Notes under the pieces: generated by a model
The model's database searches: none
Seen by the model: only the letters and a program-made list of their open reading frames with translations
Told to the model about the DNA's origin: nothing
In this document: positions 54,258 through 63,140 of the stretch, piece by piece
Position numbering within the stretch: the first letter of the stretch is position 1
Layout: the number at the start of each line of letters is the position of its first letter
Assembly: GCA_947458265.1 (NCBI GenBank)
Contig: CANGYF010000014.1
Location: 1-64,000 of the forward strand
Source: Betaproteobacteria bacterium
GTDB lineage: Bacteria; Pseudomonadota; Gammaproteobacteria; Burkholderiales; CAIKXV01
Length of the DNA: 64,000 nucleotides
Reading direction: 5' to 3'
Translations under genes and position numbers: made by a program

Positions 54258-54565
54258 GGCGTTCCTCCAGTTATGGCCGTACCGGCATCGCCCTCACGAT
54301 GGACCGGTCAGCATTCGGTGTACCCCCCGCACATTCTGCCGCAGGTTGTAATTTCGCGGACAGGATACGCCACGGCGCGGTGCGGCGCGGCAGCATGGCG
54401 CTAGCGTTCGGCGCGCGGCTGGCAGCCGAGGCTGCGAAATGGACCGCGGTGATGAAGGGCGCTAGCATTCGTCCGTCCGACTGAAGCGATCTGCGCGGCT
54501 TAGCTGGCGTGCGTGCCGCGCGCAGGCGCCGGGCGCGACGCAGTCCGTAGGCTGGAGAGGCAGTG
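54258..54565. other. intergenic region, no gene seen
   Basis: 308 bp between divergent MBL and VOC genes. It holds their promoters, presumably; the VOC ribosome site (GGAGAGG) is at its right end. No repeat, RNA or reading frame of note. Confidence 0.4.
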
Positions 54566-55102
54566 ATGGCGATCAGGAAGCTCGGTCACGTAGGAATCTG
54601 GGCGAAGGACTTCGAGACGATGCGCGACTTCTACTCGCGGGTCGTGGGCCTGAAGATCAGCGACGAGACGCCGAACGTCGCCTTCATGAGTTCGGACCCC
54701 ACGCGCGAACACCATGAATTCGCGGTGTTCCGCTCGCGCGAGCCCGGCCAGGTCACCAGCCTCCAGCAGATCTCGTTCAACTGCGAGCGGCTGGAGGACA
54801 TCATCGACTACTACCAGCGCTTCAAGCAGCATGGCGTACGGTTCTCGCGGGTGACCTCCCACGGTAATGCGGTGGGGATCTACTTCTTCGATCCCGAAGG
54901 CAACCGCTGCGAGGTCTACTGGTCCACGCCGTTCGAGGCGAAGCAGCCCTACAGCGTGGCCATCGACGTCAATCGACCGGTGGCCGAGATCCTGGCCGAG
55001 GTCGAGGCGGACGTGAAGCGCCACGGCGCCGAGGGGCACATCGACCAGGCCTCGTACGAAAGGCAGCGCGAGCAGTTCGCGCGCGAGGGCATCGCCCACT
55101 GA
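54566..55102 (+). CDS. VOC-family (glyoxalase/extradiol dioxygenase-like) protein
   Basis: 178-aa vicinal-oxygen-chelate protein. Candidate metal ligands: His in LGHVGIWAKDF, a His in TREHHEFAVF, and Glu in DPEGNRCEVYW, the standard H-H-E spacing of extradiol dioxygenases. One betaalphabetabetabeta pair plus a C-terminal helix (about 130-178). ATG 54566 follows GGAGAGG; the GTG at 54563 is an alternative. It likely acts on a catechol-type or other small aromatic substrate, unspecified. Confidence 0.82.
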   Translation: MAIRKLGHVGIWAKDFETMRDFYSRVVGLKISDETPNVAFMSSDPTREHHEFAVFRSREPGQVTSLQQISFNCERLEDIIDYYQRFKQHGVRFSRVTSHGNAVGIYFFDPEGNRCEVYWSTPFEAKQPYSVAIDVNRPVAEILAEVEADVKRHGAEGHIDQASYERQREQFAREGIAH

Positions 55103-55202
55103 GACGAGTTCAGATCGGCTGCGCGACGCCGATCATCCTCCCTGGCACGGAAATCCAGGCTCGTAACCGCCGCCCTCGACCAGCGCGGGTAAGCTTGGCC
55201 GC

Positions 55203-56702
55203 ATGTCGTCCGCGTTCGCCGAGTCCGGGGTATTCCTCGCCACGCACTGGAGGCTGATCCTCACGATCGCCTACCTCGCGTGGGCGGTCGCCGTGATCGT
55301 CGCGCTCATCCTGGCCAGGCGCTCGTCGGCGGCCACGTTGGCCTGGGCGCTAGCGCTGCTCGCCCTGCCCTACGTCGGCGCGGCGGTGTACCTCTTCTTC
55401 GGCCCGCGTCGGCTCTACCGCAAGAAGCTGCGCTATGCGCGCGCGCGACGCCAGATCGGACAGGTCGCGCCAGGGCTGGGCACGACGGCCGGCGACGGCA
55501 TGGGCGAGGAGATGCGGGTGCGCTATCGCCAGCTCGCGCGCCTGGCTACCGAACTCGGGCAACCGGCACCGCTGCGCGCCGACGAACCGGTGACGCTCTA
55601 CGTGGACGGTGACGACTGCTACGCGGCGATCGAGGCGGCCATCCGCGCCGCCACCCATCACGTGCATGTGGAGTACTACATCTGGGAACCGGGCCGCGCA
55701 GGCGACCGGTTGCGCGACGCGCTCGCCGAGCGCGCCCGGGCCGGCGTGAAGGTGCGACTGCTGCTCGATGACGTCGGCTCGGGTGGCACGAGCGACGATT
55801 ACTTCGCGACACTGACCGGCGCGGGCGGCGAGCTCGCGTGGTTCAACCCGCTGCGCATCTCGCGGTTCCGGCCGACGCTGCTCAACTTCCGCACCCATCG
55901 CAAGATCGTGGTGGTCGACGGCAGGATCGGCTTCACCGGCGGCATGAACGTAAGCGACGTGCAGTCGAGCGACGGCTCGGCGCACTCCGGCAGGCCCGAC
56001 AAGGGCGATACGCTCGAGTGGCGCGACACCCACCTGCGCATCGTCGGCGCACCGGTGAGCGCCCTGCAGCGCGTGTTCCTCGACGACTGGGCGTTCGCCT
56101 TCGGCGCATGCAAGGTGGAATCGGCGCACTTCCCGGCCAGCGAGCGCGACCCGATCGGCCCGAGCGTGCAGGTCATCGCCTCAGGGCCGGACGACTCGGT
56201 GTTCGCGATCCAGCAGTTCAAGTTCGCCGCCATCGCGAGCTGCCGGCAGTCGCTGTCCATCACCACGCCCTATCTGGTGCCCGACGAAGCGACACTCTCC
56301 GCGATCAAGTCCGCGGCACTGCGGGGCGTCAACGTGCGCCTGCTGGTACCGAAGCAGGGCGACTCGACGCTCGTGACGGCGGCCGGGCGCAGCTACTACG
56401 ACGAACTGGTCGCAGCCGGGGTCGTGCTCTTCGAGTACGGCCCGGCGATGCTGCACGCCAAGACGATGGTGATCGACGACACCGTCGCGGTCGTGGGCAC
56501 CGCCAATCTCGACAACCGCAGCTTCCGCCTCAACTTCGAGGTGATCGCGGTGGTATACGACGCGGCTGCCGCCAGGCAACTGGGCACGATCTTTGATCGC
56601 GACCTGCGCAGCGCGGTGCGCTACAGGCCGCCGACGGGGAAGCGCCCGCTCGGGGAGCGGTTGATGTTCGGGGTGGCGAGGCTGGTGTCGCCGTTGCTGT
56701 AG
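55203..56702 (+). CDS. cls: cardiolipin synthase (phospholipase D family)
   Basis: 499 aa. Two N-terminal helices (ILTIAYLAWAVAVIVALILA and ATLAWALALLALPYVGAAVYLFFG) as in bacterial Cls, then two PLD domains. HKD motif 1 is THRKIVVVDGRIGFTGGMN near residue 230, motif 2 is LHAKTMVIDDTVAVVGTANLDNRS near residue 418. It joins two phosphatidylglycerols, or PG and PE, into cardiolipin at the inner membrane. Length and transmembrane N-terminus fit the ClsA-like type. Confidence 0.92.
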   Translation: MSSAFAESGVFLATHWRLILTIAYLAWAVAVIVALILARRSSAATLAWALALLALPYVGAAVYLFFGPRRLYRKKLRYARARRQIGQVAPGLGTTAGDGMGEEMRVRYRQLARLATELGQPAPLRADEPVTLYVDGDDCYAAIEAAIRAATHHVHVEYYIWEPGRAGDRLRDALAERARAGVKVRLLLDDVGSGGTSDDYFATLTGAGGELAWFNPLRISRFRPTLLNFRTHRKIVVVDGRIGFTGGMNVSDVQSSDGSAHSGRPDKGDTLEWRDTHLRIVGAPVSALQRVFLDDWAFAFGACKVESAHFPASERDPIGPSVQVIASGPDDSVFAIQQFKFAAIASCRQSLSITTPYLVPDEATLSAIKSAALRGVNVRLLVPKQGDSTLVTAAGRSYYDELVAAGVVLFEYGPAMLHAKTMVIDDTVAVVGTANLDNRSFRLNFEVIAVVYDAAAARQLGTIFDRDLRSAVRYRPPTGKRPLGERLMFGVARLVSPLL

Positions 56703-56715
56703 CTACCCAGCAATA

Positions 56716-56779
56716 TTCCCGAGCGGGACATTTCTGGTGGATGTCGCCGACTCAAGGCACATGTTTTCCCGAGCGGGAA
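56716..56779. repeat. two palindromic boxes TTCCCGAGCGGGAA
   Basis: TTCCCGAGCGGGA (56716-56728) and TTCCCGAGCGGGAA (56766-56779), 50 bp apart (about five helical turns), each followed by ATTTCT or ATTTCTT, so they form a direct repeat as well. They lie between the cls and vapC 3' ends. The form is operator-like for an HTH (HipB/Xre-type) repressor, but no such gene is adjacent. Confidence 0.7.
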
Positions 56780-56786
56780 TTTCTTG

Positions 56787-57194
56787 TCAGGTCGGTTTCT
56801 GGAGCACACCGACGATGTCGGTCTGGGCGAAGTCGTTGCCCTTGTAAAGCAATGGCAAGTTGCGTACGCGGGCCAGGGCGTAGCTGAACACATCCCCGAA
56901 ATTCAATCCTGCAGGGTGGCCGCTCCCTTTTCCGAACGCAACGAATGCCGCATAGGCGGCGTCCGTTTCCTCCTTGCCGGGGGCTACCATTTCGAAGACC
57001 GGCAACCGCAGCAGGTCATCGACCAGCACCACCGCGCGCTGCCCGCGCCGGCCGTGGATGACCATGCGCGCCTCCAGCACAGTCACGGTGCTGATCAGGA
57101 TCTTGTCACTGGTCTGGATGACCTGTGCAATGGCATCGCGCTCCGGTTCACCCAGCGCGAGCGCCACGATGGCTGAAGTGTCGATGACGATCAC
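56787..57194 (-). CDS. VapC-type PIN-domain toxin
   Basis: 135-aa ribonuclease toxin. VIVIDTSAIVALALGEPE carries the first PIN Asp, VTVLEARMV a Glu, and NFGDVFSYALAR the later Asp; LPLLYKGNDFAQTDI is the typical C-terminal end. The GTG start at 57194 overlaps the antitoxin stop (GTGA) and yields the usual MIVIDTSA-like N-terminus; an ATG at 57218 would overlap vapB by 28 bp. Presumed to cut tRNA or rRNA when VapB is lost. Confidence 0.86.
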   Translation of the reverse strand: MIVIDTSAIVALALGEPERDAIAQVIQTSDKILISTVTVLEARMVIHGRRGQRAVVLVDDLLRLPVFEMVAPGKEETDAAYAAFVAFGKGSGHPAGLNFGDVFSYALARVRNLPLLYKGNDFAQTDIVGVLQKPT

Positions 57195-57427
57195 TTCGGC
57201 AGGCCGTGAGCGTCCCATGACAGGGCGTCGAATGCGTCCTCCCGCTCGGGAACGCGATCCAGTTGCGCCAGCAATGCTGCCATGCGTCCGGGATCGGCTG
57301 GACCCTGCGTTTGCAGCGCAAGGCCGTCGATGGCCCGCTCGACAACCGCTGTCTTGGTCAAGCCGGTCGCGCGCGCAAGTCGTTCTACCTTGGCTACGAC
57401 GACTGGATTGGCGATCTGTAATGCCAT
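57191..57427 (-). CDS. VapB-type antitoxin
   Basis: 78 aa. It begins MALQIANPVVVAKVERLARATGLTKTAVV, the pattern of the Rv0623-like VapB family in which a short DNA-binding N-terminus precedes a C-terminal toxin-binding tail (PEREDAFDALSWDAHGLP). Longer frames up to 57541 add codons without support. First gene of the vapBC operon. Confidence 0.85.
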   Translation of the reverse strand: MALQIANPVVVAKVERLARATGLTKTAVVERAIDGLALQTQGPADPGRMAALLAQLDRVPEREDAFDALSWDAHGLPK

Positions 57428-57475
57428 GATAACGTTACAGATAATTAAATAAACACAATCACTATACAATCGAAT
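57428..57475 (-). promoter_or_regulatory. vapBC promoter/operator region
   Basis: AT-rich stretch immediately upstream of vapB, containing the 8-bp palindrome TAACGTTA (57430-57437) beside the start codon and ATAA repeats on either side. A weak minus-strand TTGTAT with TAATTA at 16-17 bp is a possible promoter. Likely VapBC autoregulatory DNA. Confidence 0.35.
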
Positions 57476-57561
57476 CCAGCATCGGCGCAACACGTCGCGA
57501 TCCTGAATGAACCGAAGGGCGCGGCGGTGCGGTCGACCCACTGAACAGTCAAGTGAATCCC

Positions 57562-58623
57562 ATGAAGATAGAACGCATCGAAGCCCGGGTCGAGCACATC
57601 AAGCCAGCGCGTGCCAGCGACGCCTACGCCGGTCAGGAGAGCCTGACCTTCCTGCGCTGCCGGGTGACCACGGTCGACGGGCTCTGCGGCGAGGGCGTCA
57701 CCGGCCGTTTCCTGGCCGCGGAGGTGGCGCACCTGCTCAACGGCGGGATCAACGCCGCGCTCGTGGGCGCGGACCCGCTCGATCATGAAGCGGTGGCCGT
57801 CATGCTGACCCGCCAGTTCAATCCGCGCGCATCGACCGGGGTGTTCGTGTCGGCGATGTCGGCCCTCGACCTGGCGCTCTGGGACATCAAGGGCAAGGCG
57901 CTCGGCATGCCGGTCGCACGCCTCGTCGGTGGGGCACGCACTGCAGTGTCCGCCTACGCGACGGCCGGGCTGCCCGCATTCACCGAAGCCGAGTTGATCG
58001 CTGCCTGCCAGGACGCGCTCGCCGCCGGATTCACCGGCGCCAAGATCATCGTCGGCGCCGCAGGCCGCAGCATCGAGGAGGATGCCCGGCGTGTGCGTGC
58101 GGTTCGCGCGGCGATCGGATCGGCCCCGCTGATGCTCGATGCCAACTGTGCGTTCACGGTCGCCGAGGCCAAGCGGCTTGCCTCCCTGCTGGACGACTGC
58201 GACATCGCCTTCTTCGAGGAACCGCTGCGCGGCAACGACGTTCCTTCGCTGCTCGAACTACGGCGCTCGACGTCGATGCCCCTGGCCTCGGGCCAGATGA
58301 TCCAGTCGATGACCTGGTTTCGCGACGTGCTCACCGCAGGGGCGCTCGACATCGTGCAACCGAATGCGGCGTTCTGCGGCGGCATCTCGGCCATGCTGCG
58401 CATCCTCGCGCTGGCCGAGGCGCATGGTGTGCCGGTCACTGGCGCGGGCGGCTTCGAGGCGGCCAATCTTCCGGTGATGGCCGGGCATGCGCATGGCGGC
58501 ATGCTGGAAGTGCATGGGGCGCATGTCGCGCTACGCGCGCGTTTCGCAACCCATCCCGAGTTTGCCCAGGGCAAGTTGCATGTACCGGATGTACCGGGCC
58601 TGGGCTTCAGCCTGCTCGAGTGA
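57562..58623 (+). CDS. mandelate racemase/muconate lactonizing enzyme family protein
   Basis: 353-aa enolase-superfamily enzyme. Capping domain, then a barrel with catalytic Lys in GFTGAKIIVG (the usual KxK is KxI here), metal ligands Asp in LMLDANCAF and Glu in FFEEPLRGND. The third ligand, usually Glu in a GE motif, reads ASGQ. I recall family members with GQ at this place. The later VQPNAAFCGGISAML and VPVTGAGGFEAANLPV are typical. Substrate probably an acid sugar or aromatic acid. Start ATG 57562. Divergent from vapBC. Confidence 0.8.
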   Translation: MKIERIEARVEHIKPARASDAYAGQESLTFLRCRVTTVDGLCGEGVTGRFLAAEVAHLLNGGINAALVGADPLDHEAVAVMLTRQFNPRASTGVFVSAMSALDLALWDIKGKALGMPVARLVGGARTAVSAYATAGLPAFTEAELIAACQDALAAGFTGAKIIVGAAGRSIEEDARRVRAVRAAIGSAPLMLDANCAFTVAEAKRLASLLDDCDIAFFEEPLRGNDVPSLLELRRSTSMPLASGQMIQSMTWFRDVLTAGALDIVQPNAAFCGGISAMLRILALAEAHGVPVTGAGGFEAANLPVMAGHAHGGMLEVHGAHVALRARFATHPEFAQGKLHVPDVPGLGFSLLE

Positions 58624-58761
58624 GCCGGGCGGCGGCGACCCGCCCGGTGGATGACATTCACCCGCCGCACGATCCTGTGTACAGTGCTGTCAGAATCGCG
58701 TCGCCTGCAGGCAGGGCGCGCTCGTTGCGTTCAGACCCAAGAACAACCAGGAGGATCGACC

Positions 58762-60006
58762 ATGGACCAGACCCCCGCCCGTCCCGGCGCCACCCTAGAG
58801 CGCCTGCATGCCAGTCGTCGCGAGTTCCTCACCCGCATCGCGCAGGCGAGCGCGGCGCTTGGCGGCAGCGCGATCGCCGGCTCGGCCGTAGCGCAGGCGC
58901 CCGCCGATGCCGGGGCCGGCATCCCGAACGCCGCGATCATGGCTGGCAAGGATTCAGTGCTGGCGATCCATTCCGAGCGTCCGCTGACCGCCAGCGTGCC
59001 AGCCGAACACCACAACTTTCTGGTGACGCCAACGCGACGCATGTTCGTGCGCAACAATCTCAATACGCCCGATATCGATGCTTCGAAGCACGTGCTGACC
59101 GTGCGTGGCCTGGTTGATCGCGAACTGACCCTGACGCTGGACGATCTGCGCAAGATGAACGTCTGGGAGCAGCAGGCGATGCTCGAGTGCGCGGGTTCCG
59201 GGCGCACCGCGTTCCGTCCCACGCCGCGCGGAACAACCTGGTCGGAGACTGGCGGCATGGGCTGTCCGAAGTGGACGGGTGTCAGCCTCGCCGAAATCCT
59301 GCGCATGGCTGGCGTGCGAAATGGAGCGGTGCATGTGGCGTTCTTCGGCGTGGACCGGGGCCCGTTGCCCACCATACCGCCGGTCGTGCGGTCGATTCCG
59401 ATGGCCAAGGCCATGGAACGCCACACCATGATCGCCACGGGAATGAATGGCGAGACGCTCACTCCCGTGCACGGAGCACCGATGCGCAGCATGGTTCCCG
59501 GCTGGGTGGGCTCCGCGTCGATCAAGTGGGTGACGGCGATCGAGGTGCTGCCCGCGCCGTTCAAGGGCACCTACATGGATGACAGCTACCGCATCCCGGG
59601 TACCCCGATCTCCCCAGGCGACAAGATGCCAGCCGATGCGATCAGCACCGAAGACTGGCCGGTCAAGTCGATGATCACCTTCCCCGGTCCGAACGCCCGG
59701 TATCGCCGCGGGCAGGTCGTGCCGATCGAGGGTCGGGCCTGGGTGGGCGAGTCGTCGATCCGCCGCGTCGATCTCTCGTTCGACGAAGGCGTGACCTGGC
59801 AGCGCGCCTCCCTCGACCGGCGAGGCGACCGCTACGCCTGGCGACGGTTCAGCCTCGATTATTTCCCGGAGAAGAGCGGCTACCAGACGGTGCTGGCGCG
59901 GGCCACCGATGACCGCGGCAACGCCCAGCCGTTCCTGCCAGCGTGGAACCCGCTGGGTTACTACTGGAACGGCGTACATCGTGTCGGCTTCACGGTGGAG
60001 GCCTGA
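58762..60006 (+). CDS. sulfite dehydrogenase molybdopterin subunit (SorA/SoxC-like)
   Basis: 414-aa Tat-exported molybdoenzyme. Twin-arginine signal SRREFLTRIAQASAALGG, then the sulfite-oxidase core: Mo-coordinating Cys in MLECAGSGR (about residue 143), WTGVSLAEILRMAGV, RSIPMAKAM and the PVHGAPMRSMVPGWVG loop with substrate-binding Arg. The C-terminal dimerisation domain (IRRVDLSFDEGVTWQRA) is present. AGGAGG lies 7 bp before ATG 58762. It oxidises sulfite to sulfate in the periplasm and passes electrons to the cytochrome encoded 3 bp downstream. Confidence 0.9.
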   Translation: MDQTPARPGATLERLHASRREFLTRIAQASAALGGSAIAGSAVAQAPADAGAGIPNAAIMAGKDSVLAIHSERPLTASVPAEHHNFLVTPTRRMFVRNNLNTPDIDASKHVLTVRGLVDRELTLTLDDLRKMNVWEQQAMLECAGSGRTAFRPTPRGTTWSETGGMGCPKWTGVSLAEILRMAGVRNGAVHVAFFGVDRGPLPTIPPVVRSIPMAKAMERHTMIATGMNGETLTPVHGAPMRSMVPGWVGSASIKWVTAIEVLPAPFKGTYMDDSYRIPGTPISPGDKMPADAISTEDWPVKSMITFPGPNARYRRGQVVPIEGRAWVGESSIRRVDLSFDEGVTWQRASLDRRGDRYAWRRFSLDYFPEKSGYQTVLARATDDRGNAQPFLPAWNPLGYYWNGVHRVGFTVEA

Positions 60007-60009
60007 GCG

Positions 60010-60660
60010 ATGCTGCAACGCTCTGCTACCCGGTGGGCGCGCACGCTCACCGTTCTGGGGCCGATGCTCACGGCAGTCCTGCTTGCCAGCGCGCCGATCG
60101 GTGCGCAGGCGCCGGCCACGCCGGAGCCCACTCTGGCGCCGGGTCCGGGCATGGAACTCACCATGCAGCGCTGCGTGATCTGCCATGAGGCCCAGCACAT
60201 TACCCGGTCGCGCCTGACGCGCGCCGAATGGCTGGAGAACACCGAGCTGATGATCAAGCGCGGCGCACCGGTGGCAGCCAACGAGATCGCGCCGATCGTG
60301 GACTACCTGTTCGCCTACTACGGGCGCAACGACGACGGCAGTGCGCGCCCGCGGCCGGCTGGCGCGGCTGCAGCAGCTTCCACCACTGCGCCTTCGGCAG
60401 GCGGATCACGCGATGTCCAGACGGTGCTCGCCACCTACGGCTGCACCGGATGTCACGCAGTCGATCGCAAGATGGTAGGCCCCAGCTTCAAGGAAGTGGC
60501 CCACCGATTCGGCAGCGAGGCGGGTGGGACTGAGCGGGTTGCGCGACGCATTCGCGAGGGCGGTGCCGGGGCATGGGGATCGATCCCGATGCCGCCGCAT
60601 CCGGCGATCAACGACGACGAACTGCGTGCGCTGGTGACCTGGGTGTTCGCCCAGCGGTGA
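60010..60660 (+). CDS. di-haem c-type cytochrome, probable SorB-like electron acceptor
   Basis: 216-aa exported cytochrome. Signal TVLGPMLTAVLLASAPIGAQA. Two haem c sites: CVICH (~57) and CTGCH (~144). The second domain (LATYGCTGCHAVDRKMVGPSFKEV, with Met in MPPHPAI) resembles cytochrome c551. An Ala/Pro-rich linker joins the domains. Immediately after the sulfite dehydrogenase gene, so it is probably its redox partner. The SorAB of Starkeya has a mono-haem SorB, so the second haem is notable. Confidence 0.85.
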   Translation: MLQRSATRWARTLTVLGPMLTAVLLASAPIGAQAPATPEPTLAPGPGMELTMQRCVICHEAQHITRSRLTRAEWLENTELMIKRGAPVAANEIAPIVDYLFAYYGRNDDGSARPRPAGAAAAASTTAPSAGGSRDVQTVLATYGCTGCHAVDRKMVGPSFKEVAHRFGSEAGGTERVARRIREGGAGAWGSIPMPPHPAINDDELRALVTWVFAQR

Positions 60661-60792
60661 TGGAACCGATCAATACCCGCTCGGCACTGCTCCCGGCGTA
60701 GCCGGCCCGGGGCGAGACGGCGTCATGTAACCGTCATGGAACTGCTGCATCTTGCACGCTGGCGGGATCTGCCATCCATGCAAGCGAGCGAC

Positions 60793-61737
60793 ATGAGCGA
60801 CAAGACCGAGAAAACGGACAAGACCGGCAACACCCACGAAGACCAGATCGAGATGATGCAGCGGATCCACCGCGACATCATCGACAGCTACGACGAAGAA
60901 CTCGAGATGGAGGTCGATGACCGCGATCTCGGCGAGCCTGGCTCAGAGCGCTCGGAAGAAGAGAAGGCGCGTCGGCGCCTCTACTTCAGGGAGCTGTTCC
61001 GGCTGCAGGGTGAACTGGTCAAGCTGCAGGACTGGGTGGTCGCCTCGCGCCACAAGGTCGTGATCCTGTTCGAGGGCCGCGATGCCGCCGGCAAGGGCGG
61101 CGTCATCAAGCGGATCACCCAGCGGCTCAACCCGCGGGTGTGCCGGGTGGCCGCACTGCCCGCGCCCAATGACCGCGAACGCACCCAGTGGTACTTCCAG
61201 CGCTATGCCTCGCACCTGCCCGCCGCGGGCGAGATGGTGCTGTTCGACCGCAGCTGGTACAACCGCGCCGGCGTCGAGCGGGTGATGGGGTTCTGCACCG
61301 ACGAGCAGTACGAGGAGTTCTTCCGTTCAGTGCCCGAGTTCGAGAAGATGCTGGTCCGCTCGGGCATCCAGCTCATCAAGTACTGGTTCTCGATCACCGA
61401 CGAAGAGCAGCACTCGCGCTTCCTCGGTCGTATCCACGACCCGCTCAAGCAGTGGAAGCTGAGCCCGATGGACCTCGAGTCGCGTCGCCGCTGGGAGGAC
61501 TACACCAAGGCGAAGGAGATCATGCTCGAGCGCACCCACATCCCCGAGGCGCCCTGGTGGGTGGTGCAGGCGGTGGACAAGAAGAAGGCACGGCTGAACT
61601 GCATCAGCCACCTGCTCGCGCAGATGCCCTACAGCGAGGTCGAGCACGAGACGATCGTGCTACCCGAACGGGTGCGGCACGAGGACTACATCCGGCATCC
61701 GGTCCCGGATTCGATGGTCGTGCCGGAGGTGTACTGA
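60793..61737 (+). CDS. ppk2: polyphosphate kinase 2 (class I)
   Basis: 314 aa. Walker A EGRDAAGKGGVIKRITQRLNPR, DRSWYNRAGVERVMGF (Walker-B/lid), and YWFSITDEEQHSRFLGR are all diagnostic. Residues after MSDKTEKTD to about 60 are charged, as usual for class I PPK2. It makes (d)NTP/NDP from polyphosphate, preferring GDP in characterised members. ATG 60736 or 60778 would extend the N-terminus; 60793 is used as the conservative start. No adjacent operon. Confidence 0.93.
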   Translation: MSDKTEKTDKTGNTHEDQIEMMQRIHRDIIDSYDEELEMEVDDRDLGEPGSERSEEEKARRRLYFRELFRLQGELVKLQDWVVASRHKVVILFEGRDAAGKGGVIKRITQRLNPRVCRVAALPAPNDRERTQWYFQRYASHLPAAGEMVLFDRSWYNRAGVERVMGFCTDEQYEEFFRSVPEFEKMLVRSGIQLIKYWFSITDEEQHSRFLGRIHDPLKQWKLSPMDLESRRRWEDYTKAKEIMLERTHIPEAPWWVVQAVDKKKARLNCISHLLAQMPYSEVEHETIVLPERVRHEDYIRHPVPDSMVVPEVY

Positions 61738-61968
61738 CCCGCTGCGACGTGCGCCGGCTCGCACGTCGCGCCGCCTGGTCGCCACCGGAGGCTCGGTGAG
61801 CAGGCGGACAGGTACAATGTCACACTGCAGCTGTGCAGGAACGCATCGACCGGCTCGGCGACCCGGCATAGCCTTGTTGTTTCTCCGACGCCCTGCCTGC
61901 CAGGCGCCGGCAACACCGATACAACCCTCCATGTGCGAGCGCGCGGGAGCGACCAGGGAGACGAAGCC

Positions 61969-62880
61969 ATGTCGATGAAGTCCTGCATCAGTGCGGCCAC
62001 GATGGCGGCTTTCATCGGCCTGGGCGCCTCGATCGCCTCGGCCGCCACGGTCGACATCAACGGCGGTACGTCATGGAACGGCTGGAGCTCCGTCGGCAAC
62101 GCCCAGACCTCGGGGGTATGGGTCGTGGGCAATACCGACCGGACCTTCGACATCTACCGCAGCAGCTTCGTCCTCAGTGCCAGCCAGTCGGTCGGCGGCA
62201 CCCGCCTTTCCGACGGCGCAGCGGGTAACGGCTCCAGCTACACGGGCGACACCGCCTCGAGCCTGTCCAGCGGCTCGTGGCAGGCCGGCGACCGCATCAT
62301 CGGCATCGGCATCGGATATACCGGCGCTTCACGCGGCAACACCTTTTTCTTCCACACCGACGGGGGCGCACGGAACATCATCCCGGCATCGAGTTTCGGT
62401 GCGGGCGACGGCGTACTCACGTTCGATGTTGGCGATACGTCTTCCTACATCCTGACCAACTACACGAACGGTACTCGCGGGCGCGTCCGTCAATACTCCA
62501 TCTTCAACGGCTTCAGCGCCAACGGCGGCAGCAACTTCATCTTCCCGTACGGCCAGAGCCCGACCGAATCGATGCCGGTCCGCAGCTTCGCGGTCATCGA
62601 CTCGGGTTCGACTTCGTCCGTGGCCAGCATCCAGTTCTTCATCAACGCCGATGCGGTTCTTCGCCAGAACCTTGGCCAGGGATATGGCGAAAGCGACCTG
62701 CTGGCTGCAGGCACGCGTTTCGGCTTCTATGAAGCCGGTCCTGGCGGCTACTCCGAGCAGATCTTTTCGATCGTGCCCGATACGGCCGTGGTGCCAGTGC
62801 CTGCGGCACTGCCGTTGATGGTCGCCGGGCTTGGCCTGCTCGGGTTTACGGCCCGTCGCCGTCGCGCGAACGCCTCGTGA
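61969..62880 (+). CDS. VPLPA-CTERM secreted protein
   Basis: 303 aa. Signal peptide (TMAAFIGLGASIASAA), a Ser/Gly/Thr-rich beta-strand body, then the C-terminal sorting signal: VPVPAALPLMVAGLGLLGFTARRRR, that is V-P-x-P-A, a hydrophobic helix and a basic tail. This is the VPLPA-CTERM variant of PEP-CTERM, recognised by exosortase and typical of EPS-producing proteobacteria. Start ATG 61969 with AGGGAGACG upstream. No exosortase is in the window. Surface or matrix role inferred. Confidence 0.85.
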   Translation: MSMKSCISAATMAAFIGLGASIASAATVDINGGTSWNGWSSVGNAQTSGVWVVGNTDRTFDIYRSSFVLSASQSVGGTRLSDGAAGNGSSYTGDTASSLSSGSWQAGDRIIGIGIGYTGASRGNTFFFHTDGGARNIIPASSFGAGDGVLTFDVGDTSSYILTNYTNGTRGRVRQYSIFNGFSANGGSNFIFPYGQSPTESMPVRSFAVIDSGSTSSVASIQFFINADAVLRQNLGQGYGESDLLAAGTRFGFYEAGPGGYSEQIFSIVPDTAVVPVPAALPLMVAGLGLLGFTARRRRANAS

Positions 62881-62973
62881 TTGCCGTGACCCTCGGACGG
62901 CGTCGGCGCCGATCGACGTAGCAGCGCCGATCGGGCAGGAGCCGAGTGCCCTGGCCAAGGCCACATATCGGTC

Positions 62974-63008
62974 TTGAGGAATGTTAAGTCGAACCTTAAT
63001 ATTCTCAA
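62974..63008. other. imperfect inverted repeat (~14 bp arms)
   Basis: TTGAGGAATGTTAAG and CTTAATATTCTCAA pair apart from one bulge and one mismatch around a 6-base loop. It lies 94 bp after the VPLPA gene and 133 bp before the leftward coxS-like stop. Candidate bidirectional terminator or operator; no T-run. Confidence 0.45.
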
Positions 63009-63140
63009 TCAAGTCGCTCAGGGTCTATGGCGCAGATGCTAGTCTCGCCTGCCACCTGCTGGGCATCGATACGGCGGCGGGACTCTCCCGCTCGCCGTTT
63101 CGCAGCGCGCTGTTCCTGAAAGCGTTCTGACGACTGCGGA

